A DNA stretch of 14,689 bases from CAZBUK01 sp964495085 (lineage in GTDB: Bacteria > Bacteroidota > Ignavibacteria > T3Sed10-11). Below the pieces are notes generated by a model, which worked only from the letters and a program-made list of their open reading frames with translations, ran no database searches and was not told the origin of the DNA. Each line of letters starts with the position of its first letter. Positions within the stretch are counted from its first letter, which is position 1. Positions 7,211-14,689 of this stretch are shown one piece after another. A program made the position numbers and the translations under genes. Location: positions 1-14,689 of the forward strand of contig CAZBUK010000091.1 of NCBI GenBank assembly GCA_964495085.1, read 5' to 3'.

Positions 7211-7220
7211 GCAAGCTTGC
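7211..7220. repeat. Perfect 10-bp palindrome before nhaC
   Basis: GCAAGCTTGC lies 24 bases before the NhaC ATG. In the same 90-base gap, CGCTCT (7161-7166) can pair with AGAGCG (7185-7190), and GGTACC (7232-7237) is a further short palindrome. No Shine-Dalgarno is visible before the ATG, so leader structure may matter for translation. No riboswitch family is recognised. Confidence 0.3.
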
Positions 7221-7244
7221 TCAATTACTCCGGTACCCGACTCG

Positions 7245-8651
7245 ATGGATCAGATCAGACGAAAGCCTACCTTTACCGAATCGATGCTGCCGCTCATCGT
7301 CCTCGCTCTGCTGCTGACGGTCGGTTACGGCATACTCCGGTTCAGAATAGAATTATTGCTGATCGCGGCAGCGAGCGCGGCCGGTCTGGTCGGACTCCGA
7401 CTCGGTTATTCGTATGCGGAGCTCGAAACCGGCATCATGGAAAGTATCCGCAAAGGATTGCCGGCCATGAGCATTATGATCATCGTCGGCGCTCTGATCG
7501 GGTCGTGGATCGCTTGCGGCACGATTCCGATGCTCATCTTCTACGGCCTCCGGATCATATCCCCATCATTTTTCCTGGTAACGGCATGCATCGTGTGCAG
7601 CCTGATTTCGGTCGTGACCGGGACGTCGTACGGAACCGTCGGTACCGTCGGTGTTGCATTCATGGGGGTTGCGCGCGGTTTCGATATTCCTCTTGAAATG
7701 GCGGCAGGTGCGGTGGTCGCCGGGGCGTACTTCGGAGACAAAATCTCTCCGTTCTCGGACACAACCAATCTCGCGCCCGCAGCGGCCGGGAGCAACCTGT
7801 TCGATCATATACGCCATACGCTCTGGACGACCGCTCCCGCATGGCTGCTCGGATTGCTCGTATATCTGATCGCCGGGATGAGCTTCGAACTTACTGCCGT
7901 CGAATCAGAACGCATCGCGCTCATTAATTCGGCCATCGAAGGCAATTTCCGGTTTAACGTCTTCCTGCTGCTTCCCCCCGCAATCGTCCTGTACGCGAGT
8001 ATCCGCAAGAAGCCGGTCATCCCCGGTATGCTGCTCTCGGTTCTTACGGCAATAATTCTCGCCGTTGCCGTCCAGAAACATGATCCCGCCAACGTTGTCG
8101 CCGCTTGTGTAACGGGCTATCAATCGACGACGGGGACCGAGATCGTCGACACCCTGCTGACCCGGGGAGGTATGCAGCAGATGATGAACGTTACGCTGAT
8201 CGCACTATGCGCGTTCGCCTTCGCAGGGATCGTTCAGGGGACGGGCATGCTCGCGGTTTTACTCGACCGTCTTCTGAAGATAGCAGACACCACCGGAAAG
8301 CTGGTTGCCGCAACCGTTGCCTCCTGTATCACAACCGCCGTGATGACCGGGAGTTCATATCTCTCCATACTGCTTCCCGGCGAACTGTTCGCGCCCGCGT
8401 ATAAATTACGGGGACTGGCGGCCAAAAATCTTTCCCGGACAACCGAAGATTCGGGCACGGTAGTAATGCCGCTCGTGCCATGGAGCATCGCCGGTGTGTT
8501 TATGGCCGGAACGCTCGATGTTCCGACTGCTGCGTATCTGCCATGGGCGATTATGTGCTATACGGGTTTTATAGTGGCTCTTTTTTACGGATTTACCGGA
8601 TTCAAAATTGCTCCGCGGATCGCCGATGACGAATCGGTTCCCGGTTCTTGA
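7245..8651 (+). CDS. nhaC: Na+/H+ antiporter of the NhaC family
   Basis: A 468-residue inner-membrane protein with roughly eleven or twelve hydrophobic segments, the usual length for NhaC. The family signature GAYFGDKISPFSDTTNLAP lies at about residues 161-179, with the Asp and Ser/Thr residues thought to line the ion path. A second conserved stretch (TGSSYLSILLPGELF, then SRTTEDSGTVVMPLVPW) appears in the last third. The family exchanges cytoplasmic Na+ for external H+, giving salt and alkali tolerance; some members carry malate or lactate, so the substrate is not certain. The start at 7245 puts a short charged N-terminus before the first membrane segment, which is typical. No ribosome site is visible, so an ATG at 7284 remains possible. 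Its place between two exported thioredoxin-like genes gives no obvious functional link. Confidence 0.93.
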   Translation: MDQIRRKPTFTESMLPLIVLALLLTVGYGILRFRIELLLIAAASAAGLVGLRLGYSYAELETGIMESIRKGLPAMSIMIIVGALIGSWIACGTIPMLIFYGLRIISPSFFLVTACIVCSLISVVTGTSYGTVGTVGVAFMGVARGFDIPLEMAAGAVVAGAYFGDKISPFSDTTNLAPAAAGSNLFDHIRHTLWTTAPAWLLGLLVYLIAGMSFELTAVESERIALINSAIEGNFRFNVFLLLPPAIVLYASIRKKPVIPGMLLSVLTAIILAVAVQKHDPANVVAACVTGYQSTTGTEIVDTLLTRGGMQQMMNVTLIALCAFAFAGIVQGTGMLAVLLDRLLKIADTTGKLVAATVASCITTAVMTGSSYLSILLPGELFAPAYKLRGLAAKNLSRTTEDSGTVVMPLVPWSIAGVFMAGTLDVPTAAYLPWAIMCYTGFIVALFYGFTGFKIAPRIADDESVPGS

Positions 8652-8732
8652 AAATACCTTTCATGAGAGTCGGAATTTTGTTACTTTAACCGCGTACGCA
8701 GAGGAGGGGGAAGAATTCTCAGATACCGAGTC

Positions 8733-8737
8733 GAGGA
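8733..8737 (+). promoter_or_regulatory. Ribosome binding site that sets the TPR-TlpA start
   Basis: GAGGA lies five bases before the ATG at 8743. The same frame is open back to an ATG at 8608 inside nhaC. That start would bury the signal peptide behind 45 residues, so the 8743 start is chosen. Confidence 0.75.
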
Positions 8738-8742
8738 ATACT

Positions 8743-10701
8743 ATGAAACGAATTATATCGCTTTTACTGATTATTCCGGTAATCCTTTTTGCTCAGGATC
8801 CGGTGACCGTCAATCCCGACCAACCTCAGTACAACTCCCGTCTTACAGTCACATACGATCCCTTGGCAGAGGAGGCGGCCATCCGGAACGCCGTGTCGCT
8901 ATCGCTTTACGCTATACACTGGATTGAGGGCGATGAAGCGATCTTCCGCGAATACCCGATGAGTATGGTCCGGGATCGCTGGGAGACTGAGCTGGATCCC
9001 GCCTCGATCGGGCCAACGCGCTACATGACGTTTAAATTTACCGACGGCACTATCGACGATGACAGAGACGGATCATTCTGGGAGCTCCTCTTCTATTCCG
9101 CGGACGGCAAACCGGAAGCCGCATCTCTTTATCATCGGGGACGATCGTACCTGCATCCTCGGGAATCGGTCTCTAGATATTCCGGTGCGGAGATGTTGAG
9201 AGAATACGATCAACAGCAGGCTGAAAAGATATTCGCGGATGCCTACCGTTTCTATCCCCGGCATCCGGATATCGCGCGGATGTATATGCTGGGCCTCGCC
9301 GGATCGTTCCGGGATCAGGAAGATTCCGACGCGGCGAAAAAGCTTGTCCTGGACATCGCTTCGGAACTCGAATCGCTGGCTCCGGATGATTTGTCGGTGC
9401 TCGCCGCAATTGCACATGTTCACGGATTCCTGGGCGATACGGAAAAGATGAACGGGTACCGGGCTCGCGTTCTCGAAGCCGATCCCCTGCATCGCGAAAG
9501 CCGCTCATTCAGATTCAGGATGGGGATCGACCGCAGCACAGAGGTCGGCGAACGCATCCGGCTGCTACGGGATTTTTTGAACGATTTTCCGGAGGACGGA
9601 AATTCGGTTTCGCTTGCGGAGCAGCTCACCGATATCCTCGTGCGTGAGAAGAGGCTTGAAGAGGCGCTCGGATTCATTCGAACCTATCCCTACCGGAATC
9701 CGGCGATGTATAATATCGTCGTTCTGGGCTTGCAGACCGGGGGGAAGACTCCCGAGGAGATCATAACTGTTGTACTCGAAATGCAGAAACTTCTCAATGA
9801 ACCTCCCCGGTTACCCCGGCCGGCAACGGCAACGGATCGCGAATGGGCGCGGCTGACCGAATCCGATAGTTTTATCGAAACACACATCTGGCTGAAATCG
9901 AGGGCGCTCATAAGCCACGCGCTTGCACTCTCATCACTGGAAAAGCACGATGCCGCTATCGAAAAAATCCGCACCGCGCATGAGTTGAATAACGGTGAAC
10001 ATGCGCTTGTCAACGCTCAGTATATGAAAGTCCTCGGGAATGCAGACAGATACGGAGAAGCGCTCGAGATCGGCCGGCTCGCAGTCGTCGCTAATAAAAC
10101 GACCGATGATCTGATCACCGATTTGCGCGAGCTGTATGTTGAAATCCATGGATCGGACCTGCATTTCATCGAATATCTTAAGGAAGCAGAAGCGGAATCG
10201 TACCGGTATCTCTGGGAGAAATTTTCCGGTGCGATGAAGCACAAACCCGCTCCCGGCTTTACGCTCGAACGATTGAACGGCGAGCCTGTTTCCCTCGCGG
10301 ATCTGAGAGGGAAAGTCGTGATCGTCGATTTCTGGGCAACATGGTGCGGCCCCTGCGTCTCGGCGTTTCCGTATTTCCAGAAGGTTGTCGATCATTTTCG
10401 GGATACCGATGACGTAGTTTTCCTGGCGGTCAATACCTGGGATGGTGAGATGGGCGAAGATCGGACCGGCAGGGTAAACCGGTTTATAGATAAGAACAAC
10501 TATACGTTTCAGGTATTATTCGACGAGGATACGTCGGTGCGGGAATTCGGGGTACGCGGAATTCCGACCCGTTTCGCGATCGGGCGCGACGGATACATCA
10601 AGTTCGAAGATTCAGGCTTCAGCGGTCCTGGAATGTTCAACGATATGGTGGTCCAGATAGACGTTCTCCTCGCAGAGGATGGACCCTGGTCGAACAGGTA
10701 G
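8743..10701 (+). CDS. Secreted TPR protein with C-terminal TlpA-type thioredoxin domain
   Basis: A 652-residue protein. It opens with a signal peptide (MKRI, hydrophobic core, cleavage around FAQ-DP at residue 17). Residues about 20-125 look like a beta-rich domain resembling Ig or carbohydrate-binding modules. Residues about 145-490 are helical and repetitive, with TPR-like pairs. The C-terminal domain from about 500 is TlpA-like: it begins APGFTLERLNGEPVSLADLRGKVV, split here at residues 502-525, and has active site WCGPC (Cys535, Cys538) and cis-Pro608 (GIPTRF). TlpA-type proteins reduce or exchange disulfides in the periplasm, often for cytochrome or metalloprotein assembly. The TPR part may recruit a client. 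It is the last gene of the rightward group and converges on a lipoprotein gene. No terminator hairpin is visible in the 125-base gap after it. The family call is firm, the client unknown. Confidence 0.88.
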   Translation: MKRIISLLLIIPVILFAQDPVTVNPDQPQYNSRLTVTYDPLAEEAAIRNAVSLSLYAIHWIEGDEAIFREYPMSMVRDRWETELDPASIGPTRYMTFKFTDGTIDDDRDGSFWELLFYSADGKPEAASLYHRGRSYLHPRESVSRYSGAEMLREYDQQQAEKIFADAYRFYPRHPDIARMYMLGLAGSFRDQEDSDAAKKLVLDIASELESLAPDDLSVLAAIAHVHGFLGDTEKMNGYRARVLEADPLHRESRSFRFRMGIDRSTEVGERIRLLRDFLNDFPEDGNSVSLAEQLTDILVREKRLEEALGFIRTYPYRNPAMYNIVVLGLQTGGKTPEEIITVVLEMQKLLNEPPRLPRPATATDREWARLTESDSFIETHIWLKSRALISHALALSSLEKHDAAIEKIRTAHELNNGEHALVNAQYMKVLGNADRYGEALEIGRLAVVANKTTDDLITDLRELYVEIHGSDLHFIEYLKEAEAESYRYLWEKFSGAMKHKPAPGFTLERLNGEPVSLADLRGKVVIVDFWATWCGPCVSAFPYFQKVVDHFRDTDDVVFLAVNTWDGEMGEDRTGRVNRFIDKNNYTFQVLFDEDTSVREFGVRGIPTRFAIGRDGYIKFEDSGFSGPGMFNDMVVQIDVLLAEDGPWSNR

Positions 10702-10826
10702 CCGGCGTTATAAATTCTCCCCGCATAATCATGAATCTTTCAGTCGTGCGGTATATCCCCGTCACCTCACAGAAGAGTATCGGATCTTAGGAGGATAAGC
10801 CGGGCAGCATCTACCGTTCATTTCTG

Positions 10827-11327
10827 CTAAATCCGGATCTCGAGCAGTCGCTTCAGCTCGGTCTCGATCTCGGTAATATATTCACGAAGTTCCATACCGA
10901 TTTCTATCTGTCTTTTCTCGATATCGGGTGCGAAATCGTACGTGGTTTCGAACACATAACTCACCGACGGGCGGTGCTCATCGGGAGTCATGGTTGACAC
11001 TCTTCCCCGGGATCTGGCTTCGATGATTATTCTGTCGAAGGCTGCAACGATTCCGAATGAAGCCTCATTCTGATAGACGCGGCGGGCATTCCATTCGGTT
11101 TCGATGAGAATATAATCGAAGTCTATCTGTTGTGTCCTGATTCGGTAGCCGTATCGGTTTTCAAGCATGGGGATTATTCGTTCGGCAACATAGCTCTGCC
11201 AGGTGACGCCGAGGTTGGAGCGGTAGATGTTGCGGTGCATCGATCGTTCCGATGCCCCGCATCCCGCGATCAGGAGGAGAATGAATCCGGTCAACAGACC
11301 GTGAACCAAGGTACGTCTCATGCGCAT
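10827..11327 (-). CDS. Lipoprotein of unknown function
   Basis: A 166-residue protein. The N-terminus (MRMRR, hydrophobic core, lipobox LIAGC) marks lipid attachment at Cys23, so it is exported and membrane-anchored. The mature part mixes beta and alpha segments, with a Glu/Arg-rich C-terminal helix (residues about 135-166, possibly coiled coil). There are no further cysteines and I recognise no family. Conserved-looking stretches include WQSYVAERIIPMLENRYGYR. GGAG at 11337-11334 is six bases from the first ATG, which decides it over the second ATG at 11321. It is divergent from the M14 peptidase lipoprotein gene, so the two may share a control region. Confidence 0.8.
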   Translation of the reverse strand: MRMRRTLVHGLLTGFILLLIAGCGASERSMHRNIYRSNLGVTWQSYVAERIIPMLENRYGYRIRTQQIDFDYILIETEWNARRVYQNEASFGIVAAFDRIIIEARSRGRVSTMTPDEHRPSVSYVFETTYDFAPDIEKRQIEIGMELREYITEIETELKRLLEIRI

Positions 11328-11538
11328 GTTACTCTCCGAAATATGATATACAATATTCCTGCGAGTTCCGGTCTTGATGCAGCGTACATGGACGAATTCC
11401 CATCACACCGGAATGCCGGTTGAACGCTCCGGGAAATCTGTGCTGCGTCGCATTTTTTAATATAGAACAAGCCCTTCAGATAGTCAAGAAAAATGACGTG
11501 GAAAGCACGACTGCTGTTTGATTCACGCTTGGGTTCTA

Positions 11539-11567
11539 TTTTCATTTATACACTATTTTAGTATAAT
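11539..11567 (+). promoter_or_regulatory. Promoter of the M14 peptidase gene with overlapping dyad
   Basis: TTTTCA (four of six) and a perfect TATAAT are 17 bases apart, so transcription would start near 11574. TTATAC (11546-11551) and GTATAA (11561-11566) form an inverted repeat around nine bases that overlaps the -10 box, where a repressor could bind. The rest of the 11328-11573 divergent gap is AT-rich with no gene. Confidence 0.55.
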
Positions 11568-11615
11568 ATACCTGTGTTCGCTCCTATCTCTCTACATCAC
11601 TTCCGGAAATGGTTC

Positions 11616-13142
11616 ATGAAATATCTCTGCTTGGTAATGCTCGCCTGTCTGCTCTCCGTTCTGCCGGGGTGTTCGCTCCGGGAAACAAAGACTCCTCTCG
11701 AGAAGACGCGGTACGAGAAGCTTACCGGATACGATGAAATGCATGCGTTCCTGAATAAGCTTGCTCAGCAGAGCGCGAACATCGAGCTGGATACATTGGG
11801 GGTTTCGGACGAAGGAAGGCCTATTCCTTATCTGAGGATCGGGACGGGAGAATTCGGTACCGACAGGATCAACAAGCTGACCGTTCTTATATTTGCACAA
11901 CAGCATGGGGACGAACCCTCGGGAAAAGAAGCGGCCTTGGCGTTGGCGAGAGATTTCGCCGCGGGCAAGCTCAACGATATCCTCGAACATCTGGATATTC
12001 TCCTCGTGCCGCAGGTAAATCCAGACGGGGCCGAAAATTATGAACGGACAAATGCTTCGGGCATAGACCTGAACAGAAACCATCTCATATTGACTGCTCC
12101 TGAAACGGAGGGACTTCATAAGCTGTTTCAGCAGTGGGAGCCGTATGTCACCCTCGACATCCACGAATATCAACCATGGGTAGAGACATGGCTGGAACAT
12201 GGATATATCAAGCTGTTCGATGCGCAGTTCGGCATCCCGACGAACCTCAACACTTCTCCGGCAATCCGGACCTTCGCCGAGGATGAATTTTTATCGTTCG
12301 CCGGCGAACATCTGAATGCCGCGGGGTACACGTTCCATAACTATCTGGTCGGATCCCCGGCGCGTATCAGGTACAGCACAACGAACGTGAACGACGGCCG
12401 GCAAAGCTTCGGTATATTCAATACTTTTTCTTTGATCCTCGAGGGCAAGAACGGATTGACGCCGTCCGATAACATCGAACGGAGAACCGCTTCGCAGCGA
12501 TACGCGGTGGAAACCCTCCTCAAATTCAGCGCTGAACGCAAGAAAGAAATTTCATCTCTCGTCAGGAATGCGAGAAGCGATCTCCTCATTGGTGAACCGT
12601 CTGAATTCGTGCCGATCATGCTGCGCCGCGGTGACCGACGTCCGCTCTCGATTCCCGTTCTCGGCGTGGAGCGGGTAAACGGAGAGTATGAAGTTCGCGA
12701 CACCATACATGTAGAGATCGCAAATTACCTTCGGAACGTCGTACCCGGGAAGCGGATACCTGCGCCGGAAGCCTATATCGTTCCCGTACAGGAAAGCGCG
12801 ATCATCCGGCTGCTCGAGAAACGATCGGTGCTTATGCGGGAGATGGAGGAGGGAGAAGTGATTGCCGGTGAGGAATATTTAATTGAAAGCTTCGAAACCC
12901 GGGAAATAGAGGATACCGACATCATCACCCCGAAAGTTGAGCGGCAGACGGCGATCTATATCGCCCAGGCCGGCGACCGGCTTGTCCCGCTGAATCAACT
13001 GCAACGGAATCTGATCATGACTGCTCTCGAGGCGGAATCGATGCATAATCTCATGCAGTACCGCGAGTTTGCTCAACTGCGGCGTACGGGAAGATATCCG
13101 ATTCTCCGGGTAACGGCAGCGGACCTCGTGGAGAGAAGATAG
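11616..13142 (+). CDS. M14 family zinc metallocarboxypeptidase, lipoprotein
   Basis: A 508-residue protein. The signal sequence ends in LPGC (Cys19 by the lipobox), so it should be lipid-anchored. The M14 peptidase fold covers about residues 30-300. Zinc ligands are His97 and Glu100 in QHGDEPSG and His183 in DIHEY. Arg154 in DLNRNH is the likely substrate-carboxylate residue, and Glu276 in LILEGKN is the likely catalytic Glu. The family removes C-terminal residues from peptides or trims cell-wall peptides; which applies here is unclear. Residues about 310-508 form a beta-rich extension that I do not recognise. A GTG at 11574 is in frame and would add 14 residues, but it coincides with the predicted transcription start, so the ATG at 11616 is used. 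Its ribosome site is weak (CGGAAA). It converges on pyrG with a 26-base gap and no clear terminator. Confidence 0.9.
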   Translation: MKYLCLVMLACLLSVLPGCSLRETKTPLEKTRYEKLTGYDEMHAFLNKLAQQSANIELDTLGVSDEGRPIPYLRIGTGEFGTDRINKLTVLIFAQQHGDEPSGKEAALALARDFAAGKLNDILEHLDILLVPQVNPDGAENYERTNASGIDLNRNHLILTAPETEGLHKLFQQWEPYVTLDIHEYQPWVETWLEHGYIKLFDAQFGIPTNLNTSPAIRTFAEDEFLSFAGEHLNAAGYTFHNYLVGSPARIRYSTTNVNDGRQSFGIFNTFSLILEGKNGLTPSDNIERRTASQRYAVETLLKFSAERKKEISSLVRNARSDLLIGEPSEFVPIMLRRGDRRPLSIPVLGVERVNGEYEVRDTIHVEIANYLRNVVPGKRIPAPEAYIVPVQESAIIRLLEKRSVLMREMEEGEVIAGEEYLIESFETREIEDTDIITPKVERQTAIYIAQAGDRLVPLNQLQRNLIMTALEAESMHNLMQYREFAQLRRTGRYPILRVTAADLVERR

Positions 13143-13168
13143 CCGTTATCTCAGCGACCGACTAGACG

Positions 13169-14689
13169 TTAAGATTTTCCCCGTTTGCCGTTCTCTCTGA
13201 ATTCCAGCGCTGCCTTCACGAAATCCCGGAAGAGGGGGTGCGGGTTCACCGCACGGGATTTCAGTTCGGGATGGAACTGTACTGCGACGAACCATGGATG
13301 ATCGCTGGCTTCGACCATTTCGACGAGGTTATTGTCCGGTGAGAGACCGCTCAGCAGCAATCCGGAATCCGATAATTTCTTTCTGAATTTATTATTCACC
13401 TCGTACCGATGCCGGTGCCGCTCGTTAATAAATTCCCGCTTATACGCTTTATGCGCCTTCGTTCCCTTCTGCAGGACGCAGGGATATGAGCCGAGGCGCA
13501 TGGTGCCGCCGAGATTCTTGACCCCTCGCTGATCCGTCATGAGATCGATGACGTTGTGGTTCGTCTTCTTGAATTCGGTGCTGTTCGCATTCTTCAATCC
13601 CGATACATTGCGGGCATATTCGATGACCGCGCACTGCAGCCCGAGGCAGATCCCGAAGAACGGAATTTTTCTTTCCCTCACGTATTTTATGGCCCGGACC
13701 ATGCCTTCGATGCCCCGCTCTCCGAATCCGCCGGGCACGAGCAGCCCGTCGACGTTGCTGAATTTTGAATTGATGCCGTTGTGTTCCACGTCCTCGGACG
13801 CGATCCACTTGATGTTCACGCGTGCGTTGTTCGCGGCGCCGGCGTGGACGAACGATTCCGATATGCTTTTGTAAGCGTCGGGATAGTCGGTGTACTTTCC
13901 GCAGATAGCGATATTGACTTCGCGTTTCGGACGTTTGATCTTCTCGACCAGCTGCTGCCAGAGCAGGATCTTTCTCGGTCCGCATTTAAGATTCAGGTGT
14001 TCGATGACGATATCGTCCAATCCTTCCTTCGCATACGCCAGCGGCACTTCGTAGATCGATTCGACGTCGCGTCCTTCGATGACGGCATTCGGCTGGACGT
14101 TGCAGAACAGTCCGATCTTTTCGCGATATTCTCTCGTCAGGCGGCGGTCGGAGCGGCATATGAGAATATCCGGCTGAACGCCTATTTCGAGCAGCGTCTT
14201 GACGCTGTGCTGGGTCGGTTTGGTTTTTAATTCTCCGGCCGATTTGATGAAGGGAACGAGAGTAACGTGAATGTTGATCGCAGTTCGTCTGCCGACGCTG
14301 AGGGTAAACTGGCGGATCGCTTCGAGGAAGGGCAGGCTTTCGATGTCGCCGACGGTGCCGCCGACTTCGGTTATGATCACGTCGTATTTTCCGCCGCTCG
14401 CGAGCGCCGTAATGCGGTTCTTGATTTCATCGGTAATGTGCGGGATAACCTGCACCGTCGCGCCGAGGTAGTCGCCCCGCCGTTCACGGGATATCACCTC
14501 ATAGTATATCTGTCCGGTGGTGCAATTGTTCTGGCGGCTCGTGCTGATATCGAGAAATCGCTCATAGTGGCCGAGATCGAGATCGGTTTCCGCGCCGTCA
14601 TCGGTCACGTACACCTCGCCATGCTGAAACGGATTCATTGTTCCCGGGTCGACGTTGATGTAGGGATCGAACTTCTGGATGGTTACACG
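13169..14689 (-). CDS. pyrG: CTP synthase, N-terminus cut by window edge
   Basis: It makes CTP from UTP, ATP and glutamine in the cytoplasm, the last step of pyrimidine nucleotide synthesis. The reading frame stays open past the ATG at 14638 to the window edge. The extra 17 codons read KFDPYINVDPGT before MNPFQHGEV, which is the conserved synthase core, so that ATG is not the start. The window holds 506 codons; about 35-40 residues, including the nucleotide-binding loop, lie outside. The amidotransferase half is complete: nucleophile Cys in GICLGLQ (codon 13646-13648) and the His and Glu of FHPE (codons 13271-13273 and 13265-13267). The C-terminus ends ENGKRGKS. Length and motifs are ordinary for the family. 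Confidence 0.97.
   Translation of the reverse strand, partial: RVTIQKFDPYINVDPGTMNPFQHGEVYVTDDGAETDLDLGHYERFLDISTSRQNNCTTGQIYYEVISRERRGDYLGATVQVIPHITDEIKNRITALASGGKYDVIITEVGGTVGDIESLPFLEAIRQFTLSVGRRTAINIHVTLVPFIKSAGELKTKPTQHSVKTLLEIGVQPDILICRSDRRLTREYREKIGLFCNVQPNAVIEGRDVESIYEVPLAYAKEGLDDIVIEHLNLKCGPRKILLWQQLVEKIKRPKREVNIAICGKYTDYPDAYKSISESFVHAGAANNARVNIKWIASEDVEHNGINSKFSNVDGLLVPGGFGERGIEGMVRAIKYVRERKIPFFGICLGLQCAVIEYARNVSGLKNANSTEFKKTNHNVIDLMTDQRGVKNLGGTMRLGSYPCVLQKGTKAHKAYKREFINERHRHRYEVNNKFRKKLSDSGLLLSGLSPDNNLVEMVEASDHPWFVAVQFHPELKSRAVNPHPLFRDFVKAALEFRENGKRGKS

Noticed and set aside
8608..8742. Start of the TPR-TlpA protein at 8608, overlapping nhaC
   Set aside because: A signal peptide with a good ribosome site begins at 8743; the extra 45 residues would mask it.
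10791..10796. AGGAGG on the plus strand, like a strong ribosome site
   Set aside because: No ATG, GTG or TTG follows at a usable distance, so it does not mark a small gene.
11405..11420. ACCGG-AATG-CCGGT hairpin
   Set aside because: A short stem with no T tract on either strand, lying between divergent genes where no terminator is expected.
14638..14689. CTP synthase starting at the ATG at 14638
   Set aside because: The frame continues to the window edge with conserved CTP synthase residues, so the gene is truncated by the window and does not start there.

Overview
The window looks like part of a bacterial chromosome: about ten intact protein genes, no insertion sequences, phage genes, tRNA, rRNA or CRISPR. 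The gene set is a tricorn-type periplasmic protease, several thioredoxin-fold proteins, a two-cluster ferredoxin, a sigma-54 activator, an NhaC antiporter, lipoproteins with classic lipoboxes, and CTP synthase. Signal peptides and lipoboxes are of bacterial type. Large secreted TPR-TlpA fusions and tricorn proteins with an acidic linker suggest an FCB-type or similar Gram-negative lineage, but this is a guess from gene content and no marker gene settles it.

Layout from left to right. Positions 1-138 hold no recognisable gene. A secreted tricorn-like protease runs 139-3369 (+). It converges on a thioredoxin-TPR (CnoX/YbbN-type) gene at 3422-4237 (-), whose sigma-70-like promoter lies at 4297-4326. 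A Rho-independent terminator at 4398-4422 ends a small ferredoxin gene (4449-4742, -). Upstream of the ferredoxin is a good -24/-12 (sigma-54) promoter at 4817-4832, then a near-perfect 16-bp dyad at 4892-4907. Next comes the gene for a sigma-54-dependent activator (4927-6327, -). Its receiver domain has lost its acidic pocket, phospho-acceptor Asp and conserved Lys. A divergent intergenic region (6328-6500) with an 11-bp inverted repeat separates it from a rightward group: a secreted thioredoxin-like protein (6501-7154), an NhaC antiporter (7245-8651) and a TPR-TlpA protein (8743-10701). A lipoprotein of unknown function (10827-11327, -) is divergent from an M14 metallocarboxypeptidase lipoprotein (11616-13142, +). 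The window ends inside pyrG (13169 to the edge, -), whose N-terminus is cut off.

The most coherent local circuit is activator gene, dyad, sigma-54 promoter, ferredoxin, terminator, all on one strand. It suggests an enhancer-binding protein, controlled by something other than receiver phosphorylation, that switches on one ferredoxin. Around it, three thioredoxin-fold proteins, a large protease and a carboxypeptidase give the neighbourhood a redox and envelope-protein-turnover flavour. That functional link is inference from proximity only.
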